From Copromyces sp. CBS 386.78 (Eukaryota > Ascomycota > Sordariomycetes > Sordariales > Sordariaceae), in NCBI GenBank assembly GCA_030685235.1, contig MU839244.1, positions 1 to 64,000 on the forward strand: 64,000 nucleotides of DNA, in the 5' to 3' direction. The stretch's first letter is position 1; every line of letters begins with the position of its first letter. The translations under genes were made by a program, and so were the position numbers. The notes under the pieces are model-generated. The model had not been told where the DNA came from. It searched no databases and saw nothing but the letters and a program-made list of their open reading frames with translations. Shown one piece after another: positions 24,243-35,712 of this stretch.

Positions 24243-25725
24243 ATGGCCTCCTCCGCTACCACACCGTCCGCCGCCCACTCCAGCAGCGACCCCTCCATCT
24301 ACCAAGAATACGGATCCAAATGGTCAACTCTCCCCACAGACTCCGCCAGCTGGATCCAACGCGCCAAAGACGTAGCCGCCGCACTTGCCCCCGACGCCGC
24401 CGCCCGTGAGAAAGTCAACAAGACCCCCCGTGCCGAAGTGACTCTCCTCAAACACTCCGGCCTGCTCAAGATAGTTGGTCTAAAGGCGTACGGCGGTGGT
24501 GAACAGCCATGGAGCGTGGCTTATCAGGCTATTCGGGAGGTCGCCAAGGGTGATGGGTGAGTACGACGAATGCCCCAAGTTCACCACTGACCCACCACCA
24601 TCGACATGAACAGCAACCATGGCCGAGAGACTGTTTGCTGATAACCGAGTCGTTCGAAAAAGCTCAATAGGCATGCTCCTAGGCTACCACCTCATCTGGG
24701 CCTTCTCCCCCTTCATCCTCGGCACGCCCTCACAAATCGCCAACTGGAGTGCACTTATCACCAGTCAAAACCTCCTCGTCGGCGGCGCCGTCAACCCGCG
24801 CGACAGCGACCTAGTCATCACCTCTGACCCTTCCGAGAAAACCAGAATCATCTTCAACGGCTCCAAACACTTCACCACCGGCGCAGCCATTTCCGATTTG
24901 ATCGTGCTTGAAGGCGCCCTCTCCTCTGAATCCTCTGACTTTGGTCATGATGCGGGGAAGCACATCTTCGCCTACGTCCCCACCACCCACCCCGGCATTT
25001 CTTTTTCCTTCAACTGGGACGCCATCGGTCTGCGGCTGACCGAGTCCGGCAGCGCACAAATTTCCAACGTTTCCGTTGACTGGGATGATGCTCTGGGCTG
25101 GTCCTCTCCCTCCCCCACTTCAATCCCCAGTCCGCTGCCAGACGTTCTGGGAGTCCCCTACGCCACTTTGTTGCTTCCCGCCATCCAACTAGTCTTCACC
25201 AACTTCTACCTCGGCATCGCCCAGGCCGCACTCGATACAGCAGCAGGGTACACGCGCAAGAGCACACGGCCATGGCCTTACTTGTCGGGGGGCGAGCGGG
25301 AAACCGTTTTCCCAGCCGAGAAGGCCACGGATGAGTTTTATATCTTGCCGACGTACGGCACGCACCATGCGCATTTGTTGGCTGCTACGGCGCTGGCGGA
25401 TCGGGCTAACGAGGCAGTGTCCGAGCTGTTTAGTGCGTATAATCATGAGAGGGGAAATCGGGCGGCGCTGACGGCGCAGCAAAGGGGTGAGATCAGCGAG
25501 TTGATTGCCGCTGCCAAAATCATGGTGACAGATGTTGGGCTGAAGGTGACTAGTGATGTGTTTAAGGTGACGGGGTCGAGGGCGACGGCGAGTAAAGTTG
25601 GCTTGGATCGGTTCTGGCGGGATTTGAGGACGCACACGCTGCATGATCCCGTGGCGTATAAGCGGAGGGAGGTTGGACGGTGGGTGTTGTTGGGGGAGAT
25701 TCCGACGCCTACTTGGTATACGTGA
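24243..25725 (+). CDS. SfnB/DszC-like acyl-CoA dehydrogenase-fold monooxygenase
   Basis: A flavin enzyme with acyl-CoA dehydrogenase fold, closest in motifs to the sulfur-acquisition protein SfnB and the dibenzothiophene monooxygenase DszC, not to beta-oxidation enzymes. Two exons: 24,243-24,556 and 24,663-25,725. The 106-base intron has a GTGAGT donor, a GCTGAT branch point and an AAAAAG acceptor. Splicing joins GDG to SIGMLLGYH, the conserved helix of the family, and gives 458 residues. The C-terminal RTHTLHDPVAYKRREVGRWV segment is the family hallmark. GSKHFTTGA (middle domain) and FYLGIAQAALD (start of the C-terminal helices) are also visible. The start MASSAT at 24,243 follows an in-frame ATG at 24,228, so five more residues are possible. 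It is divergent from the SfnG-like gene. The two probably act on organic sulfones or sulfonates with reduced flavin supplied elsewhere. Confidence 0.85.
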
Positions 25726-25990
25726 GTTTGTCGAAGAGAGTAGAGTGAGCATGCAGTGCGGATATGGACGACGATGCCGACGAAGGACGTGGCGACTGCA
25801 AAGTAATGGCTTCGTGGGTCTGAATGCTAGAAATACAAATTGCTTAACAAGTAAGGGATCCCGCACCGATTTGCTTCCACCCACGCATCGCCGTCGTCCC
25901 AACCATGACATTGACCATGTTGTGCATATCTACCCCATACCGACAATGACCAACCGACATATATATCATCTCCCGGGGTATGGTGTGGTA
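25726..25990. other. Convergent 3' region
   Basis: The short spacer between the SfnB-like gene (+) and the oppositely oriented exon ending at 25,991. It presumably holds both 3' untranslated ends. No other feature is seen. Confidence 0.5.
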
Positions 25991-26998
25991 TTAGCGTGCT
26001 CCGGCTGGCCTGCTGACAAAGATCTCCTCCGCTTCATCGTCATCGGGATCCTCGATACTTGTCCTCCTCTTTGCCTCTACCGCTCGGTTGATCTTCTTGC
26101 CGTCCTCACCAATAACCAAATCTTCCATAATAGCGTCCAGTTCCTCGGGTTCCTCGGTTATGGTAACACCGCTTCCGGGGCTAGCATTTTCCTTCTGCTT
26201 TTCCGAACCCTGCTCGCCCGTCGAAGACGCCGTAGCCTCTTTCTCATCCTTCTTTCCGAACCCAGGAGTAGAGAAGGGCCAAAGGTTACCGAATGGACTA
26301 CCGCTTTTGCTGGGGTGGACAGGGAGCGGCTTGACCAAGATCTTCTCCCGCGCAGGATCGATGCCAGAGATCATACCGCCCGAGCCGGGAGAAGGTTCCG
26401 AATCCTGACCGTTGCCTTCAACCTCGGGCATGGCAAAGTCTCCAAACTCTTCGTCATCGATATCATCCACCACCTCACCTCCATCACCTCCCTCGTCAGA
26501 TTCACTGTCGCGCCCATCCCCGAATCTTTCCGCATCCTGGCTATCCTCCCTGCCCTTGTTCTTCTGCCCACCAGGAACCATACCACGCCACCAGGACCCA
26601 CGATTCCACGCACTGCCTCCCATACCGTTATGGGCCATATTATCCATGTCTCCATCATCGCTGCCGGACCCATTACCATCGTTTTCGTCATCATCATCCT
26701 CGTCCTCTTCATCCTCAAAAGGGTTCCGGGGGCGATCGCTAGTTGACTCATTTGGCAGGCTAAATGTACCAGAACCGGTGGAATTGTCGGCCTGAGCTGA
26801 GCCGCCCTCTTGTCCGCCATTCGCTGCAGCTTCAGCATTGCGCTTGTTCATAGCTAGCCTGGCAGCAAGTTGGAGGCGCGCACGAGAAGGAGGGATGTTG
26901 AGCGGGGGAGGGGGTGGTGGGGGCGGTGGAATCGAAGGTGGGTTGTTCGAGTTCGACAGGTTGGCGTTAAGAGGGTCGGTGTAAGCACGGAACTGCAT
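25991..26998 (-). CDS. Probable 3' exon of the SAPS gene (acidic, Pro-rich C-terminus)
   Basis: An open frame of 335 codons. It runs from QFRAYTDPLNANLSN through a nine-proline stretch, an SRARLQLAARLAMNKRN helix, an NPFEDEEDEDDDDEN acidic block, SAWNRGSWWRG, EEFGDFAMPE and a VKPLPVHPSK...FGNLWPF segment. The order of an ARLA helix, NPF acidic block and GDF motif fits the C-terminus of fungal SAPS proteins, as I remember the family. A CTAATTCAG acceptor sits directly before the first ATG, supporting an internal exon. I could not find the linking exon(s) in 26,999-27,560 with certainty. A candidate coding segment with PVPDLDALMRDLGN and a GTATGT donor lies at about 27,430-27,490. If separate, it would be an unknown acidic protein. 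Confidence 0.55.
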   Translation of the reverse strand: MQFRAYTDPLNANLSNSNNPPSIPPPPPPPPPLNIPPSRARLQLAARLAMNKRNAEAAANGGQEGGSAQADNSTGSGTFSLPNESTSDRPRNPFEDEEDEDDDDENDGNGSGSDDGDMDNMAHNGMGGSAWNRGSWWRGMVPGGQKNKGREDSQDAERFGDGRDSESDEGGDGGEVVDDIDDEEFGDFAMPEVEGNGQDSEPSPGSGGMISGIDPAREKILVKPLPVHPSKSGSPFGNLWPFSTPGFGKKDEKEATASSTGEQGSEKQKENASPGSGVTITEEPEELDAIMEDLVIGEDGKKINRAVEAKRRTSIEDPDDDEAEEIFVSRPAGAR

Positions 26999-27498
26999 GC
27001 TGAATTAGCATATTGTTCGTATCTGGAAGAGGAAGAAAGAAAAGGAAATGGTTAGTGGAATGTGAATCAAGAAAATGTGAACAAGATCAGGCAGGCGTGG
27101 CGACTGGCGACAGCGTGGCAATACGTGTAGTGTAGGGCTTGGAGACAGAGAGTATGCCATCGAGCGGAATGTAGGTGATATGCAACGGTAGAAGGAACCA
27201 TGGGGAACAAGAGAGAGGATCTTCCATGACGTTGCGCCACCCTTGGTGTCACAAAAATTCGACCACGGCCCCGAGCAGGGAGGCCGGATCACTAGAATCC
27301 ACTTGAGTGAGGAGAAGGAGGGAATGAGAGGAAAACATGTCCGAAGTTGCTAGCCCACTATGTCCTTGGCGCCCTTTAATCATACAACACCCTCAACCAA
27401 AAGAATAAACCTGACAGCTCGGACGACGTGATGCAGATGAGAGCAACATACTGTTGCCCAAGTCTCGCATCAGAGCGTCCAGATCGGGGACCGGACAC

Positions 27499-30400
27499 TC
27501 ATATCCGGTCGGCGTCCTCTGTTCGAGGAGGAGAAAAGTGAATCATCCGGTTGATTTGACAAAGAAAGTGGTTGAGCTCGAGTGCGTCTGTAGGACTTGG
27601 TTCCGGCCTCGTCCATCGGCCTTCAAAATCGTCATGGAGTGGGGCGTCGATCTCATCGACACCCCATGCAGGCTCGATAGGGCTCTCCAGGGTGGAAGGT
27701 TGCGGTCTCACTGATGAAAGTGCCTCGGGGGATCGAGCTGGCGGGCGCGGGTTTGTCTGGGTGGTGGGTCGCTGTGCGAACGTTTCCTTTTTCCAAGCAA
27801 CGGCTGGAGAGCAGCCATCAAAGTCGGCAAGACCTTCTTCGAAGTCCTCAAGGTCCAATCCATAGCTGCTTGGGTCGTCTTCGTAGTCTTGTTCGTCGAA
27901 GGGCTCGTTGAAGGTCTCGTTGTGTTCGACATCGACTTCGAAATCAACATCCTTAACATGGTGGACCTCGGCAAGCTCCTCCCCGTCGACGAAGGAGCCG
28001 TGGTCGCGTTTGCTCGGTATCAAGGGCTCACTTGAGCCTAGGGAGAACATGTCATGGGGGTGGAGAAGAGATGAGACATAATCAGAATAACCAACCTCGT
28101 TGTTAACATCCTCCTCGTTGTCCTGTTCTTCGTCCTCGTCCTCGTCGCTCGAACTGCCAAACCCGCTCATAAGAGTACCGGCGCTGATGGCAAACGGCCC
28201 GATCCCATTTCCGCCAGAACTGTCCGCAACATCCTGTCCTCCGTTCAAGCCTGCCTCAGCAAGGGCGTGGGAACCGCCACTCAGACCAAGAGATCCAAGA
28301 GCGGAGAGTCCGGCGCTAGACATCCCGGATCCAGAACGGCCCATCAGGCTCTCCGGCCGCACACCTCCGAGCACGGCATTATCGCGTGTTCGCGTAACGC
28401 TAAGCGGACCTTCAACATACTCGATCCAATCCCGCGCCATGACCTTCTCCAGAATACACTCTGTGAGAACTTCGGTTTCGTGGCGCTCGGTGAACTTGAC
28501 CACCTCCTCGGCGATGAGCGTCAAGTGCCCCATGTATCCCATACGGGTCTTTCTCTCGTTCTCGGACTTCTCGCTGGCGAGCTGTCCACCAATGATTTGG
28601 TTGGTGATGTCGGCCGTCTCAAAGAGGCTGATAGCCAGCTTATGGTTATAGCTGTCCTTCATAGGGCCGTTGAACACCTGCTGCACAATGTCGTAAACCA
28701 CGTTGTGCAAAAAGTTGTTCCACGGGTAAGAGAAGAAGAAGCTCAAAATCGTGGGGACAACTTTGTATTTGACAAACTGCATCTTGAGGTAGTCGCCAAC
28801 CACAGGTTCGTGGTTCTTGTCAGTTTGAGAAGCGTCGTGGGCGATAGTGGCATCGGGATCACTCTTTTCTCCACTGGTAGACACTTGACTAGTCTCCGCC
28901 TGCTCCTCCTTCGTAGTAGCCTGGGCAGGCTCTGAGGCGTCTGTTGTTAGGGTGGATGTCGAAAAGAGCGGCGCGGGAGTATCGTCTGGGTGGGGAGACA
29001 TCTCTTCCGGAGCTACGGCCATGTCTGAGCCGCCGCGAAGTTCCAACTGACCGTCCTTGGAAGGCTTAAGATCCATATCACTCTCTTCTTTGCTGGTCGA
29101 GGTTTCCCCTGTCTTGTGTCCATCGTCGTTCTGTCCTTCGGAAGCAGAGGCTGTCCTGATAGGTACGGATGCCTTCTTGGTTGGGGAAAGAGGTGCAACC
29201 ACCAGGTGCGGATCGTCGAACTTGATGGGTGCTGTATCCTCCATGGGATTGTGGAGGTCGCGAACACGCAACCTTGGAGAGCTCAGCGGCTCGTCAACAA
29301 AGTCGTCCTCGTCCTTATCCAGGAATGACGATGTCGGGCCTGGCAAGGAAACTTCGGGAAGCTCCTCGATGCCGTGCGTGGTGTCCTCGTCGGTGGTATG
29401 CGTGACCTCCTCAAAGCCATCATCATCTACTGATGTGTTGGTGACCCCCAGCTTCCTGCCAGTATCCGCCGGGGAAGAGTGCGACGCACGCATGGTGAGA
29501 TCTTCCGGCGCGGATGGTGGCTCCTGCTCCCGAACAGGAACGAGCCGGCCTTGCGTGCGGAGCAACTGTCGCTGAGCATCACGCTGCGAAATTATTTCTT
29601 CAGCGCCCACCTCATTGAGCAAGCCCATGTTGCTGCAATGGAGTAGCTCGGCCATCAGCTCACATGTCTTGAACCTGTCGAAACCCAGAGGCTCGATATT
29701 GTCACCAAAGGTGGAAGTGACGCGTTCCTTTTGTGCAGGGGCGTTCATGATAAGGTTTACGAAATCCGGGATATGGTCAGCAAACATGCGAAGCAAGGTT
29801 CCGAGGTAGATCGGGTCGCGGGTTGAGGGGGTCGAGTTGGGCTCGGTTGCCTCCGGGTCGTAATCGGAGTTGTTCTTTCTAATGACTTCGATAACAATGC
29901 CCACACCACACGTGAGGGGGTTGCCGCCACCAAGCATGTACTTGATCAACTGCTCCACGCAGGCTTTCGAGACAAGTTGTCGTGTGAGCTCGTTCGGTCC
30001 GATGCAGGTCTGTTCATTCTGTGAGGCATTGGCGGAGACAGTGATGATGGCCTTGATGAAGTCGGCGGCGGAAGTCTGGGTTGACCAGCCATGCTCTGGG
30101 CCGAGGAAAGAGAGCAGACTGGGCATAACGTCTTGGGTATAGAGCCACTAAAGGATGAGGATGGCGATTAGCAAAAGAAAGATTCTGAAGCAGCTGAGGG
30201 TCTGATTTCACTTACCTCGACTATACCATGCCCGGCCTCGGTTCTTTCCAAGCTGATGATCCTCAGCAGCAGGTCCATAACCATGGGACAATCGACGTGC
30301 TTGAGCATATCGGGCACCGCATTGTCGAGAGATTTGAGAAAATCGATCATTTCCTCGGTCTTTCTGTCGAACAAGGACTCGTTCACCTTGGTGAAGTAGC

Positions 30401-30884
30401 TGGCCTGGAGGGGGTCGAGCGGGGCAGGGCTCTTCAGGAACTGCCAAAACTCGCGCAGCAGGTCTTTGCTCTCCATAAGAGCCTCGAATATTGACCAGTT
30501 GTCCGACGACAGAATCTCGGCCGCGACGAAAGCATAGCGGTTCCGTTTCTTTTCGACGGCGGTATCATCGTTGCTTGCATCGGTGGCCCGCGATGAGGAG
30601 CGGGGTCGAGCAAAGGGTAGGGAGATACCCGTCTGGTTTTCGTCTTCCTCATCCTCCTCATTTTCTGCAGCCGCTACGGGCTCCAGCTTGGGAGCGACGA
30701 CGTATTCTAGCAACCTCTTGAGAACATCCTGGTCGCGGAGATACTCGACAAGCTTCGCGTTGTGTTGCTTGAGCTCCTGGATCAAGTCGCTCTCATCGAG
30801 AAGCTCCTCAAGGGCAAAGTCGCCGCGGTCGAGGATGTTGTCTATTGTGCTGGCAACAGCGTAGCCGCCGAACCGCCAGAACAT
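27499..30884 (-). CDS. SAPS-domain protein (SIT4/PP6 phosphatase-associated)
   Basis: A regulatory subunit of the SIT4/PP6-type protein phosphatase, like yeast SAP155/SAP190 and fission yeast ekc1. It acts in G1 progression and nutrient signalling. Exon 1 is 30,884-30,216; a 68-base intron (GTAAGT...CTTTAG) follows; exon 2 starts at 30,147. The join gives GHGIVE-WLYTQDVMPSLLSFL in frame. The N-terminus MFWRFGGYAVASTIDNILDR, then ALEELLDESDLIQELK, is the conserved SAPS start. The SAPS helical domain covers roughly residues 1-620, with a long Ser/Glu-rich insertion at about 400-580, and is followed by acidic stretches. In this frame the coding region meets TGA at 27,499. An additional 3' exon at 25,991-26,998 probably belongs to the same gene, so the true 3' splice and stop may differ. 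Confidence 0.88.
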
Positions 30885-33800
30885 GTTGGGCGAATGTTAT
30901 GAGTACGTCGGGGCGCCAGCGGGGAGGGGGCGCTGACACCGGACACGATTGAGGTGGCTCTTTTGACGGGTGTATGCAAGTTCGGGGGGGGGGGCGGGCA
31001 TGCGGCGGGGTTGAAAAGCGGCTGGGATGCGAATTGCGGATTGACCGGATTATTTGGCTGTCCTGGTCGGATGTGGCCTAGCCTCGCTCGGATTTTTCGT
31101 CTAATGGCTTTGGTCTGGGGGGGAATCGAATCGGGGTATGAGCGTGTTAATCGATCGGGCAATGGGTATCTCAAGGTTCAAGACTGCAGTAAGAAGTAGA
31201 CAGTGTTAGCTTGTGAAGCGAAGACAGAATAGCAGAGGTCCAGGTAGAAGATGGATAGTAGCGATGATGTAAGATGGGCGCCGAGCATTGGCCCAGTCCG
31301 GCCAGGAAGAGGAGCAGGTTCAAGAGAGCGAGTATAGGGCAGAATAGGGTTCGCTGGTGACGGCAAGCCGCGTAGGAGCAGGTAGCCTTGGGGATAGGGG
31401 CAGCACAAAGTCTCTCAAGGGACTGACTGGAAGGGGAGCTGGAACAGATACAGGGGGGCACGTGAAATGACTGGCTGGGACCATGTTTGGCGCCGAGGGT
31501 CGAAGGGTAGAAGCACCTTCTCCAAACCAAACATTTGTTGCTGGGTTTCCAAGGCGTGCAGGAGCAGCTTGCATTTCCCGGCCGAACCAGTTCGCAAGCA
31601 ATATGTGCGCACGGAGAGATGGCCAAGGTAAAGATTAAGGCTGCAGTTGCTAGAAGCGATATGATTGTTGACGGGGAAGACGGTGATGATGGTGATGAGG
31701 GGTGATCGTGGTAGTCGACTTGGTGGTTGTGATGATTGGTGACCGGGGGCAGGACGGGGGGCACGGGGGCAACATCCCACACACCAGGACGGGAGGGCAG
31801 AGGAGGGGAAGCTGTGCTTGGCTGCGACGAGCCCTGGCTGCTGCCCTGCGTCGTGAACGGAGCAGGGCGACGGCGGGCACGGCACTAGGTAGACTGGGGG
31901 ACTGGACTGGACTGGACTGCAGTGGCCCCGGACTCGGGGGCGTGGCCAAGAAGGGGGCTTCGTCGGACGGAGTGCGAGGGGTCGGGCTGAGGGGGAGGGG
32001 GGCCTGGGAGACCAGACTGAGAACACGTACAGAAAGTTTTTTGGTTGTTGAAGGAGGCAATCCAATCGCAGCACGGCTGTTGATCTGACTAGGTACCCGG
32101 GTTGAGAAGTAATAAAAAAAAGGGCGTTGCCGTCATGAAGACGGGAAGTGGGACAGGAGCAATCGGGGGCGTGTGGGCAAAAGGTTGGCACGCTGGGTTG
32201 TTGAAAGGGTCTGGGGCAGATTCACAGCCGAGATTCAGATTCCAGATTCCAGATTTGTTGATGTTGACGCTGACGGTCTTGTCCGTCCGAGTCAAGTCTG
32301 CGAAAGGAATTGGTGGAATGGGAGTGGCTTGGTCACGCTTGATTACGTCTCGCCTTCTCCTCAATTCTGTGTATGAGAGCTTGTCATTGGTTGGTTTTGC
32401 TTGGTTCGGGCGCTTGGGCCAGCCTTGGTCTGCGCTTTTCGTGAGCGCACCTCCACCTCCACGGCAGTGAGAGACATCCTTATCGCTCTTTATCAGTCAG
32501 CATCAAAAGGGACATGTTCCATGATCTCTTCATTCCACTTGCTTCACGTCATCGCGAGACCTTCCATTGTTAGGATGGGACTTTTCATTCATTTCCATAA
32601 CTGAAAGGGAATATGACAGCCTTCTTGGGTTGTCCAGCAACAACAGCCGTCCCACTTGCGCCCTGGGCTCCGATAAAACCCCCCCTTGAGTCGGCGACAG
32701 CAAGAATAGGGATATCTCAACTCCTAGCTCATGCCGCATCCCGGTCAACAAATAGACTAGGTTCCAGCATGTGGCCGTGCCCTTAAGCTCATCATTAATG
32801 CTCCATTGATGTCAAAACATCAAAGCGCCCAACCTCTTCACCAGGTCTCAAGGCATCCAGGCAATCCAGGCGAGCCAGGCTCAGGCCACCAGCGATCCCA
32901 ACATCCATCCAATCCTCGGTCCAAGGAAGCAATCTGTCGCGCCGCCCAGTCGCCACGTTTTTACCCCTGGCTCAGCACGTGTCAACCACAGATGGCATGC
33001 CAACCTAACAATGGAACGGGAACCTAACGTTATCTTATCTTCTCCGCAGGTCCAGGCAGAGGTACCCAGGAACTCATCACTCGCGCAACAAACCACATCT
33101 TTGTGGAATTCCACCCGTTAAAGAGATACTACCAAGGAATTTGAAGGGCCAATTATTATATTATCGATCGGTTTGCTCATCTACGCCCCACAACGATGGG
33201 CTTATGATAGATACTTCGACGATGGGGTACAACTGGAAGCTGAGATAAGAGCCAAGTAAGATCCAAGAACGACGGGACTTCGGTGGATATACAGATTATG
33301 ATACAAGACATGGTCAATCATATGCTCGTCCGAGTGTTCTAATAATTCGGGATCCCTCTAGGCAGCAAGCAAGAGAAGAAAAGACGAGCTCGTCCACAGC
33401 CATCCAGAACATCTCCTCGAAGTAGGCCACTACACCTCATTTTCCTACACGGAGGCAGTACCGGGATACATCTCCTCGTCTGTCACCTCGATATGCAGCC
33501 GCATCATGATTTGCCGCTCGCCAAAGCTAGCGTAACCAAAGACGGTTCCTCGCATCGGCCTGTATTTACTACGGATCAGAGCATCCTTTTCTACTTGCTA
33601 GTGGCCTTGCCGCTTATCGGCGCCGGATACTAGCAGGAAGTCCACCTTCGTACAGTTGCCTATGGATGCGACGAAAAAGTGCGTGGGATCACTGTAAACA
33701 CGGCTGTCGAGATCCCAAACATGGCCAACAGCTCGGCTTCCCCCATTGCGGTACCGGAAAATGATGCCCAGGCACGTTCACTGGTGTGCCCAAGGCGACG

Positions 33801-34282
33801 AAACAAGCCCCGCAACATGGCGTGACCCGCATAGCTTCCGCAATGTCTGCGCCCTATCCATCGTAGGAAGGCCACCAGGAAGACTCGAGACTTTTACGTT
33901 CGTAACGCTCCTCTATAAGGTGACGCCACGTGACACGACTCGGAGATCTTGCTCTTTCTCGCAGGTTGCGATTAGAGAGCAAATCAGCAAGTGACCGAGG
34001 TTCGAGCTGCGTCGCAGTTTGTGAGACGTCGGAAGCGGCGTCGGCAGGGTCGTGTTGGGAGATACATTTGGCGAGTCACGAGAAGGAATGCCGGAAGAGT
34101 CGTTGGAATGTTCGTTGGAAACCGCGCCGCCGTCCGTTTTGAGACCTCTAAGATGTCAAATGCAGACTAGACGAACCTATGGTGGTAAAGATTGTAAGGT
34201 AACATTGACGACCTTTCTCCGTCGTTGGCGACCACTCTACCCATACCAATTGCGACCCTTTCCTTGCCAGTTTTCCAACTGC
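30885..34282. other. 3.4-kb intergenic region
   Basis: It holds the SAPS promoter side (30,885 onward) and the 3' flank of the membrane-protein gene. The long minus-strand ORF at 31,415-32,191 is Pro/Ser/Arg-rich and lacks family resemblance. The region has many CT-rich stretches typical of fungal leaders. No gene, RNA or repeat is recognised. Confidence 0.4.
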
Positions 34283-35712
34283 TTAAACATTCGATGCCGG
34301 CGGCGGTGACCAGGCCTGGAATCCCACCTCTTCTTCGGAAACATCTCTTCGATGTCTTCCCACCGAAAACTCTCTCGTCAGCATAATTCCGCCCGACTCT
34401 CTCCATGCTCCCGGCATCTCTGGAGCCTCACGCAGGAACTGCTCCAGAGAGACTGTCCTAGATCTGGCGCCATCAATGGCTTTTGGCTTCGCTAGTTGCC
34501 GGGCAAGAGGCACCTCGTCGTCAGCATCATTACCATCCCTCCGAACCATTGTTGACTCGGACGTGGCTGGCTGTGTGCACCGAGTCCCGCTGACCTGACT
34601 ATGGGTGTTTCCTACGGATTGTGCTCGCTTTCTCTTGAAGTAGTCTTGCACCGCCAGACGACCAAACGGGATCGAGACGGCGATGATGGCGACACCTAGC
34701 TCGGCGGATTCCCAGACAACTAGATCTGCTGCCGCGTCTGGCTCACAACGACTAGTTAGTCATGATCACCGGTTCCGACATGAAATAAGACAAACTGACA
34801 TGTGAAATCATTCTCCAGGTCCGAAGCTTTGATGTACGTCGTCTTGATAGCAGCAACGATACCGGTCCTGAACACCATGGTCTCGTCAGCACCCTATCAC
34901 AAACATACTGCCGGAATGCCAGAAAAGACCTACAGAAGCCCGAGGCTCAGGACAAAACCGAGCACGATTTTTTCAAGTCTCTTCACCTGAAGATGCCAAA
35001 TTATGGACCATGGAAGTACCACCAAAGCAAGATCCGTCACCGCCGACCACGCTAACCATCAGTCAGTCAGGAACCAAGCATGGTAGAAGAAAGCACCAGG
35101 CAGCTCACCTCCCGAAAACGACCAATACCGACAAAGCACATTAATATCCCAGCACTTCCCCTCGATCAGCGGATTCCACCTCTTCTGCACCGGCGTGCAC
35201 GAAATAAAGATAAAAATGCCCGACAACAGCTTCGTTACCAGCACCGACGCCGCTATGAACACCAGCGTCCACCTCTGCCACTTCTTGCGGGCGATGTTGT
35301 ACAGCGTGAGGCAGATGGACGTCTTGGCTAGGGCGATTCCGGAAAAGACAAAGGCGCCGCCGGTGAATACTATTCGAGCGGAGGTTATGGCATCTTTGAG
35401 AAGCTTGATGTTCCAGATGTGCTGGCCGAAGCCGTGACGGATCGCTACGGCGGTGAAGATGGCGCCGGAAGTGAGGATGAGCTGTGAGTAGAGGCAGGTA
35501 TGTTGGAATATGCGTGCCAAGATGGTGGTGAGAAGACATGGACAACTTACATAGGAGAGACCCAACAGCAGGTCGTCAACACCTAGCTGCTTGGCGTAGC
35601 GGTGCTTGCAGTAAAACCTGAAGCCCAGGGTAATGCCGGCTAGGGAAACCAGTACGCTGAAGGTGACGATCAGGCGGGGGACCGCCGAGTCGGTATCGGT
35701 GGGTAAAGCCAT
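34283..35712 (-). CDS. PTH11-type receptor-like integral membrane protein
   Basis: A fungal seven-helix membrane protein of the PTH11/'rhodopsin-like' family, without a CFEM domain. Exons: 35,712-35,551, 35,481-35,109, 35,051 to about 34,95x, 34,893-34,800 and 34,737-34,283. Introns 1, 2 and 4 are 69, 57 and 62 bases. They have GTAAGT, GTGAGC and GTCAGT donors and CAG/TAG acceptors that keep the frame. Seen in order: helix 1 (LIVTFSVLVSLAGITLGFRF), GVDDLLLGLSY, FGQHIW, FSGIALAKTSICLTLY, IFISCTPVQKRWNP, then AWSAVTDLALVVLPWSIIW, KRLEKIVLGFVLSLGLL, IKTTYIKASD and AAADLVVWESAELGVAIIAVSIP. The last stretch precedes a polar cytoplasmic tail. The exon 3/exon 4 junction (34,894-34,953) is unresolved: the best donor (GTAGGT) would leave a 40-base intron in the wrong phase. 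The ligand is unknown. Confidence 0.8.

Noticed and set aside
31415..32191. 258-codon minus-strand ORF upstream of the SAPS gene
   Set aside because: Pro/Ser/Arg-rich, overlaps other ORFs on both strands, and lacks any motif; more like a CT-rich leader or spacer.
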